The notes beneath the pieces are model-generated. The model saw only the letters and a list, made by a program, of their open reading frames with translations. It was not told the DNA's origin and searched no databases. The translations under genes were made by a program, and so were the position numbers. Shown piece by piece: positions 59,347 through 64,000 of a stretch of DNA of 64,000 nucleotides (the first letter of the stretch is position 1; the number at the start of each line of letters is the position of its first letter). The stretch comes from Pseudomonas sp. MWU16-30317 (GTDB taxonomy: Bacteria > Pseudomonadota > Gammaproteobacteria > Pseudomonadales > Pseudomonadaceae): assembly GCF_020515695.1 (NCBI RefSeq), contig NZ_JAIWJA010000003.1, positions 124,001 to 188,000 of the forward strand, in the 5' to 3' direction.

Positions 59347-60111
59347 TTAGGCGCGTATGGGCTCTTGGCCGCGAATCGAGCGCAAGACCTGGCGCTGCAG
59401 GTCGATGAAGTCCGCGCTGCTGGCCAGTTCTTCATGGCGCGGGCGCGGCAGCGGCACGTCGAAGGTGGCCTTGATGGTGCCGATGCCCATCACCACGATC
59501 CGATCGGACAGAAACACCGCTTCCTCGACGTCGTGGGTCACGAACATCACGGTCAGGCGATGGGTTTCCCACACTTGGGTGAGCAGTTCCTGCATCTGCC
59601 GCCGGGTCATGGCGTCGAGGGCGCCGAAGGGCTCGTCCATCAGCAGGATCTTGGGCCGATACGACAATGCCCGAGCGATGGCCACGCGCTGCTTCATGCC
59701 GCCGGACAGTTCATTGGGAAAGGCGTCTGCGGCTGCGCTGAGGTTGACCAATGCCAAGTGTTCGTCGGCGATCTCGCGGCATTCGCTGGCGCTGCGCCCG
59801 GCGGCCTTGAGGGCGAACTCGACGTTCTGCCGGGCAGTCAGCCAAGGCAGCAAGGTGTAGGACTGGAACACGACGCCGCGGTCCATACCGGCGCCATCGA
59901 TGACCGCGCCGTCCACGCTCACTGCGCCATCGTCATAGTCTTCGAGGCCTGCCGCGATCGACAGCAAGGTACTTTTGCCGCAGCCCGAGGTGCCGACGAT
60001 GGACACGAACTCGTTGTCGGCCAAGGTCAGGTCGATGCACTTGAGCACCTGCTTGCGCTGCTTGCCGGTGACGAAGGTCTTGGTCAGCCCTTGAATGGTC
60101 AGGGTGCTCAT
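59347..60111 (-). CDS. ABC transporter ATP-binding protein, taurine/sulfonate/nitrate type
   Basis: This 254-residue ATPase has Walker A VGTSGCGKSTLL, the signature LSGGMKQRVAIARAL, Walker B ILLMDEPFGALDAMT, and a switch His (FVTHDVEEAVF). It belongs to the TauB/SsuB/NrtD group. Its start overlaps the permease stop by 4 bp. It powers import with the adjacent permease and binding protein. Confidence 0.94.
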   Translation of the reverse strand: MSTLTIQGLTKTFVTGKQRKQVLKCIDLTLADNEFVSIVGTSGCGKSTLLSIAAGLEDYDDGAVSVDGAVIDGAGMDRGVVFQSYTLLPWLTARQNVEFALKAAGRSASECREIADEHLALVNLSAAADAFPNELSGGMKQRVAIARALSYRPKILLMDEPFGALDAMTRRQMQELLTQVWETHRLTVMFVTHDVEEAVFLSDRIVVMGIGTIKATFDVPLPRPRHEELASSADFIDLQRQVLRSIRGQEPIRA

Positions 60112-60947
60112 GGGCGCCTCCGGTTGTAGCGGAACAATACTTTTTCAGCGGCGCGCATGGCCTGGTCGGTGATCAACCCGAGCACGCCGAGCAACAGGAT
60201 GTAGCCGATGATGGTGTCGGTCTGGAAGAACCGCTGTGACACGGTGATGCGGTAGCCGAGGCCCGAGTTGGAGGCCACCAGTTCGGCCAGCACCAGCCAG
60301 GTCCAGGCCCAGCCGAGGCTGATGCGCAGGGCGTCCCAGATGCCGGGGAAGGCGCTGGGCAGGACGATCTTGATCAGGATGCGGCGGTCACTCATGCCCA
60401 GTGTGCGGCCCAGGCCGACGAAATCGCCAGGTACGCGCTTGACCGAGTCCATCACCATCAGCACCTGCTGGAAGAAGGTGCCCATCCAGATGATGAGGAA
60501 TTTTTGCACATCGCCGGTCCCGCTCCAGAGGATGGTCAGCGGCACGAAGGCCACCACCGGCATGTAGCGAACGAAGTCGACGAAGGGCTCGATGGAGGCT
60601 TTCCAGAAGCCGTAGCAGCCGGCCAGCACACCGATGACGATCGACATCACCGACGAAATCGCGAAAGCGATGGCGATGCGGTAGAGGCTGACGCTCAGGT
60701 CGGTCCACAGGGTGCCGTCCGCAGCCAGTTTGGCCAGACGCTGGCCGACCGCTTGCGGGCTGGGCAGAAAGATCGGCGAGACCAGCCCCAGGTTGGTGGC
60801 GGCCCACCACGCGAGGGCGAGCAATACGAATACGCCGATGGAGATGCTCAGATAACCGGGTCGCTCCGGTTGGCGACCGATGACGAACAGCGTGCCGCGC
60901 TTGCGCCGCCGAGGTGTCGCTGCCGCAAGGTCATGGTTGGTATTCAC
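60108..60947 (-). CDS. ABC transporter permease, taurine/sulfonate/nitrate type
   Basis: This 279-residue inner-membrane permease has about six helices and the TauC/SsuC-type EAA loop near ALRISLGWAWTWLVLAELVA. The preceding helices include LVSPIFLPSPQAVGQRLAKL. It lies between the binding protein gene (65-bp gap) and the ATPase gene (4-bp overlap). Confidence 0.93.
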   Translation of the reverse strand: MNTNHDLAAATPRRRKRGTLFVIGRQPERPGYLSISIGVFVLLALAWWAATNLGLVSPIFLPSPQAVGQRLAKLAADGTLWTDLSVSLYRIAIAFAISSVMSIVIGVLAGCYGFWKASIEPFVDFVRYMPVVAFVPLTILWSGTGDVQKFLIIWMGTFFQQVLMVMDSVKRVPGDFVGLGRTLGMSDRRILIKIVLPSAFPGIWDALRISLGWAWTWLVLAELVASNSGLGYRITVSQRFFQTDTIIGYILLLGVLGLITDQAMRAAEKVLFRYNRRRP

Positions 60948-61012
60948 GTGACGCTTCCTGAATCAGTTGCTTGCAACCGGCGGCTGGGGTGCCGCCGGCG
61001 TCTACTGGAGGC

Positions 61013-62017
61013 TTACTTGAGTGCTTTGACGAAGCGCGAGTCGATCATCTTCGCTGGCTCTACCGGCACCGGTACCAGGCCGGCAGCGGAGGCCGACTTG
61101 AGGATGTGCGGGAAGGTTTCGGTGGTGAAGCTCCCGGTCAATTGCGACTTGTTGTCCGCGAGCGAGTAGAACTGCACGCCATCGAAGGCACTTTCGAGTT
61201 CTTCGGTGGAGGCGCCGACAGCCTTGGCAATCACCGCGCGATCCGCTTTGGTGTCGCCCTTGTAGTGAGTCAGCGCCGCGTCCCACGCCTTGATCATCGC
61301 CAGCACCTGACCCGGGCGTTGTTCGAGGACTTCTTCGCGGACCACCAGCACGTCGGAGATCACACCTGGGTCATCCTTGCCGCTGTAGAGCACGTTGACC
61401 TTGGGGTTCTGCTGCTTGGCGGCACTCAGGTAAGGCTCGTAGGTAACGGCCACCGGCACGCGCCCGGCGATCAGCGCGCTGCCAGCGTTGGCGGCAGGCA
61501 TGGGCACTGGCTTGATGTCGCTCCACGGCATGCCGGCCTTGGCCAGGGCGCTGTGTAACAGGATGTCGCTGGTGGTGCCCTCTTCAAAGGCGACTTCCTT
61601 GCCCTTGAGATCTTTGATCGATTTGATCTCCGGCGCGGCGATGATGGCATCGGCGGTAATGCTCTGGTCGAGCAGCAGCACGATCTTCACCGGCAGGCCA
61701 GCGGCGACCATCCCCATGGCGGTGTGAGTGGCGATGGTAGCGCCGTCTATCTGACCGCTGGCGAGGGCGGCGTTGATGTCTTTGTCTTCGCTGAAATTGA
61801 CTACGTCGACGCCGCTCAGGCCGGCTTTCTTGAACAGATCATGGGCGGCCGCGACATGGATCTGGCCATAGCCCAGCCATGGCTCGACACCGACCTTGAA
61901 GGTCCCGGCTTCAACTTTCATCCCCGCGGTCGGCTCGGCGGCCACTGCGCCGATGGCCATTGCCAGGGCACAGGCGCCCAGCACATTACGCATTCCGTTC
62001 TTCAGCAGCTGACTCAT
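61013..62017 (-). CDS. ABC transporter substrate-binding protein, TauA/NMT1 type
   Basis: This 334-residue periplasmic protein has a signal peptide (about 1-26, ending VAA) and an NMT1/TauA fold: FKVGVEPWLGYGQIHVAAAH, VDVVNFSEDKDINAALASG (substrate-loop region) and GKEVAFEEGTTSDILLHSAL. Such proteins bind taurine, sulfonates, pyrimidine precursors or nitrate. It is the first gene of the minus-strand operon and is divergent from the FMN dehydrogenase gene. Confidence 0.92.
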   Translation of the reverse strand: MSQLLKNGMRNVLGACALAMAIGAVAAEPTAGMKVEAGTFKVGVEPWLGYGQIHVAAAHDLFKKAGLSGVDVVNFSEDKDINAALASGQIDGATIATHTAMGMVAAGLPVKIVLLLDQSITADAIIAAPEIKSIKDLKGKEVAFEEGTTSDILLHSALAKAGMPWSDIKPVPMPAANAGSALIAGRVPVAVTYEPYLSAAKQQNPKVNVLYSGKDDPGVISDVLVVREEVLEQRPGQVLAMIKAWDAALTHYKGDTKADRAVIAKAVGASTEELESAFDGVQFYSLADNKSQLTGSFTTETFPHILKSASAAGLVPVPVEPAKMIDSRFVKALK

Positions 62018-62082
62018 GACAGTTCTCGCTTCGGGTATAGAGAGTATGGGTACGGCGCAGGTGCGGCACAGCTATCTTGACT

Positions 62083-62370
62083 GGTATATACAGGTAAGCA
62101 GGTTACGTGCCGCATTATTCCCCTGACGGTCGAAAACCTTAGCAGCCTTTATTACCGGGAGCTGCAACATCCCGTTGCGATGATTGGCCGGGAGTGCAAA
62201 ACTTCTCGACCACTGCGCCGATAACGCGCATTTTCATTGAATATGACCTAATCGGGGGCGGGTAAGCGTCGGCCTGGTGCCGATCAACGGTCCCCTGTTG
62301 CGCCGTCTTCGTACCGATCAAGCGTTGCTCACGCCGGCTGGTCTGCAACTTGCTTTAGCGGTATATACAG
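62083..62370. promoter_or_regulatory. Two copies of GGTATATACAG in the divergent promoter region
   Basis: The identical 11-mer occurs at 62083-62093 (66 bp before the ABC binding-protein start) and at 62360-62370 (45 bp before the FMN dehydrogenase start). The rest of the 397-bp gap between these divergent genes holds no gene. The motif is roughly palindromic (CTG-TATATA-CAG form in the first copy), as expected for a GntR- or TetR-type operator. Confidence 0.5.
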
Positions 62371-62414
62371 CTAGATACCTTCTCTCTCCCGACCTCAGCG
62401 AGCCTGCCTGCCCC

Positions 62415-63638
62415 ATGCGACGTTATTACACCGGAACAGACTGCTTGCGCGTGCGTAGCATTGCCGAAATGGCGGCCCTGGCGCAGCGGCGTGTGCCGCG
62501 CTTTGCCTGGGAATACCTGGCGGGAGGTGCCGAGGACGAGCTGACCTTGGCGCGCAATGTGTCCGCGTTTACCGATATCGGCCTGGTGCCGCGCACGTTG
62601 GTGGCGGCCTCGGCCACCGCCACCGAGGTGTCGGTACTGGGGCAGAAGCTCGCGCTGCCGATGATGATCGGCCCGACAGGTTACAACGCCATGTTGTATC
62701 GCGATGCCGACGTGCACCTGGCCAAAGCGGCCACCGCGCGGGGCTTGCCGTTTTGCCTGAGCACGGTATCGACCAGTTCGATGGAGCAGATCGTTGCCGC
62801 GGTGCCTGACGTTAACCTGTGGTTTCAGCTTTACTGCCTGCGCGAAGCGCGCATTCAGGAGGATTTGCTCAAGCGCGCCGAGGCGGTGGGGGTCCAGACC
62901 CTGTTGCTGACGTCGGATGCGGTGGTGCTGGGCAATCGGGAGTGGGACAAGCGCAGTTTCGTGCGCCCGCGTCAGCTCACCTGGCGTAACAAGTTCGACG
63001 TGCTCTGCCATCCACGCTGGATGCGACAGGCGCTATGGCCCCGCGGTATGCCGAGCCTGGGTAACCTCGATCCGTATCTGCCGGCCGATGCCCGCAATGC
63101 GGCTGGCGCCGCCCATTTTATCGGCGCGCAAATGGATGCCGAGTTGGACTGGCAAGCGCTGGAGCGGCTGCGTAATCGCTGGCAGGGCAAGCTGCTGTTG
63201 AAGGGCGTGCTGCATCCCGCCGACGCCGAACGGGCCGCGCAACTGGGGCTCGACGGCATTGTCGTGACCAACCATGGCGGTCGTCAGCTCGATGGCTCAC
63301 CGGCGAGCATCGAGGTGCTGCCGGCCATCGCGGCAGCTGTGCGCGGCCGCTTGGCGATCTTGCTCGACGGCGGCATTCGCCGCGGCACCGATATTCTCAA
63401 GGCGCGCGCGCTGGGCGCCGATGCGGTGCTCTTGGGCCGTGCCACGTTGTACGGCGTGGCCGTGGCGGGCGAGCAGGGCGCCGGGCAATCGCTGGATTTG
63501 TTGGCCCAGGAACTGCGCCTGGCGATGACGCTGCTTGGCAGCCCGGATATCCACACGCTTGATCGCGGCCAGTTGTTTCAACGTAGTTGTCCACATTCAC
63601 CTTATCCACAGCCTGCTGTTTTCGAGAACCTGCAATGA
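62415..63638 (+). CDS. FMN-dependent 2-hydroxyacid dehydrogenase/oxidase (LldD family)
   Basis: This 407-residue flavoenzyme oxidises an (S)-2-hydroxyacid to a 2-oxoacid. It has SIAEMAALAQRRVPRFAWEY-type N-terminus with GGAEDE, catalytic-region motifs VVTNHGGRQLDGSPASIEVL (active-site His-Gly-Gly-Arg) and AILLDGGIRRGTDILKARAL, and DAVLLGRATLYGVAVAG. The ATG at 62415 begins at the conserved RRYYTGTD; an earlier in-frame ATG at 62277 lies in the promoter region. It overlaps the next gene by 4 bp (ATGA). Confidence 0.92.
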   Translation: MRRYYTGTDCLRVRSIAEMAALAQRRVPRFAWEYLAGGAEDELTLARNVSAFTDIGLVPRTLVAASATATEVSVLGQKLALPMMIGPTGYNAMLYRDADVHLAKAATARGLPFCLSTVSTSSMEQIVAAVPDVNLWFQLYCLREARIQEDLLKRAEAVGVQTLLLTSDAVVLGNREWDKRSFVRPRQLTWRNKFDVLCHPRWMRQALWPRGMPSLGNLDPYLPADARNAAGAAHFIGAQMDAELDWQALERLRNRWQGKLLLKGVLHPADAERAAQLGLDGIVVTNHGGRQLDGSPASIEVLPAIAAAVRGRLAILLDGGIRRGTDILKARALGADAVLLGRATLYGVAVAGEQGAGQSLDLLAQELRLAMTLLGSPDIHTLDRGQLFQRSCPHSPYPQPAVFENLQ

Positions 63639-64000
63639 CCGACCTTCAATGGCTCAATACCCTTGCCCGCCGCGAAGTGCGCGAGCTCGCCAGCTATAAC
63701 GCCGGGCTGTCCACCGAGGCGGTGCGCGAACGCTATGGCCTGGAGCGGATCGCCAAGCTGGGCAGTAACGAAAACCACTTCGGGCCGTCTGCGCAGGTGG
63801 TGCGTGCGGTGACCGCCGAGGCCCTGCAGATCGGCCTGTATCCCGACCCCAATTGCACCGAGCTGCGCCAGGCATTGGCGACAAAATTCGCGGTCGATCC
63901 CGCGCGGCTGGTGTTCGGCAATGGCTCGGAAGACCTGCTGGGGATTATCAGCCGGGTGTTTCTGGATCACGGCGACCAGGTGGTCACAGTGTTGCCGTCG
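63635..64000 (+). CDS. Histidinol-phosphate aminotransferase-like PLP enzyme (3' end outside window)
   Basis: The first 122 codons show the HisC-type N-terminus: a Tyr-Asn-Ala-Gly start, LERIAKLGSNENHFGPSAQV and LYPDPNCTELRQALATKFAV, then LVFGNGSEDLLGIISRVF. The catalytic lysine lies beyond the window. It overlaps the FMN dehydrogenase stop by 4 bp, so a 2-oxoacid made by that enzyme may be its substrate (inference). Confidence 0.85.
   Translation, partial: MTDLQWLNTLARREVRELASYNAGLSTEAVRERYGLERIAKLGSNENHFGPSAQVVRAVTAEALQIGLYPDPNCTELRQALATKFAVDPARLVFGNGSEDLLGIISRVFLDHGDQVVTVLPS

Overview
The window looks like the origin-proximal part of a Pseudomonas chromosome, most likely from the P. fluorescens complex. 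The evidence is the order mnmG-rsmG-parA-parB-atpIBEFHAGDC-glmU-glmR-glmS, high-GC codon use, Pseudomonas-type REP elements (core GGAGCAAGGCTTGCCCGCGA), and a fpvA/fecI/fecR-type iron cassette. No rRNA, tRNA, CRISPR array or insertion sequence was seen.

Layout. 1-3.8 kb (minus strand): a truncated TonB-dependent siderophore receptor, a FecR-like anti-sigma factor and a FecI-like ECF sigma factor behind a Fur box. 3.8-6.0 kb: a two-component system. 6.1-7.3 kb: an exported MXKDX-repeat protein and a periplasmic MsrA. 7.3-7.7 kb: an AT-rich, DnaA-box-rich gap before mnmG that resembles a replication origin. 7.7-12 kb: mnmG, rsmG, parA, parB. 12-19.2 kb: the complete F1Fo ATP synthase operon, with a well-formed promoter, a strong terminator, and internal hairpins only after the genes for the multi-copy subunits c, alpha and beta. 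19.3-23.5 kb: glmU, glmR, glmS and an unoccupied attTn7 site.

From 23.5 kb onward the window is accessory. It holds two gene remnants, EamA and MFS exporters with an HxlR regulator, a DedA protein, a GntR/DUF1989 pair, and a stress-like module (membrane protein, PAS-LuxR regulator, CsbD-like protein) sharing a repeated GGTGC-N4-GCACC palindrome. Next come a 1253-residue HrpK-like EF-hand protein, a LysR/aminotransferase/TRAP transporter locus, a short-type argC with a LysR gene, a DipZ-like thiol-disulfide protein, an M24-fold protein, a cytosine deaminase-like enzyme, a chemoreceptor, and a three-subunit membrane sugar/polyol dehydrogenase. The last 11 kb is a catabolic cluster: an APH-fold phosphotransferase (whose gene contains a perfect parS site), an SDR, a zinc alcohol dehydrogenase, a HisD-like dehydrogenase and a sulfonate/taurine-type ABC importer. 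It is divergent from an FMN 2-hydroxyacid dehydrogenase and a HisC-like aminotransferase cut by the window end.

The most noteworthy signals are: strong enrichment of exact TTATCCACA boxes in the first 21 kb; the mnmG-linked origin-like gap; the hairpin pattern in the atp operon; the parS site inside a kinase gene; the palindrome set around the PAS-LuxR gene; and the HisD/HisC-like catabolic cluster with its duplicated GGTATATACAG motif.
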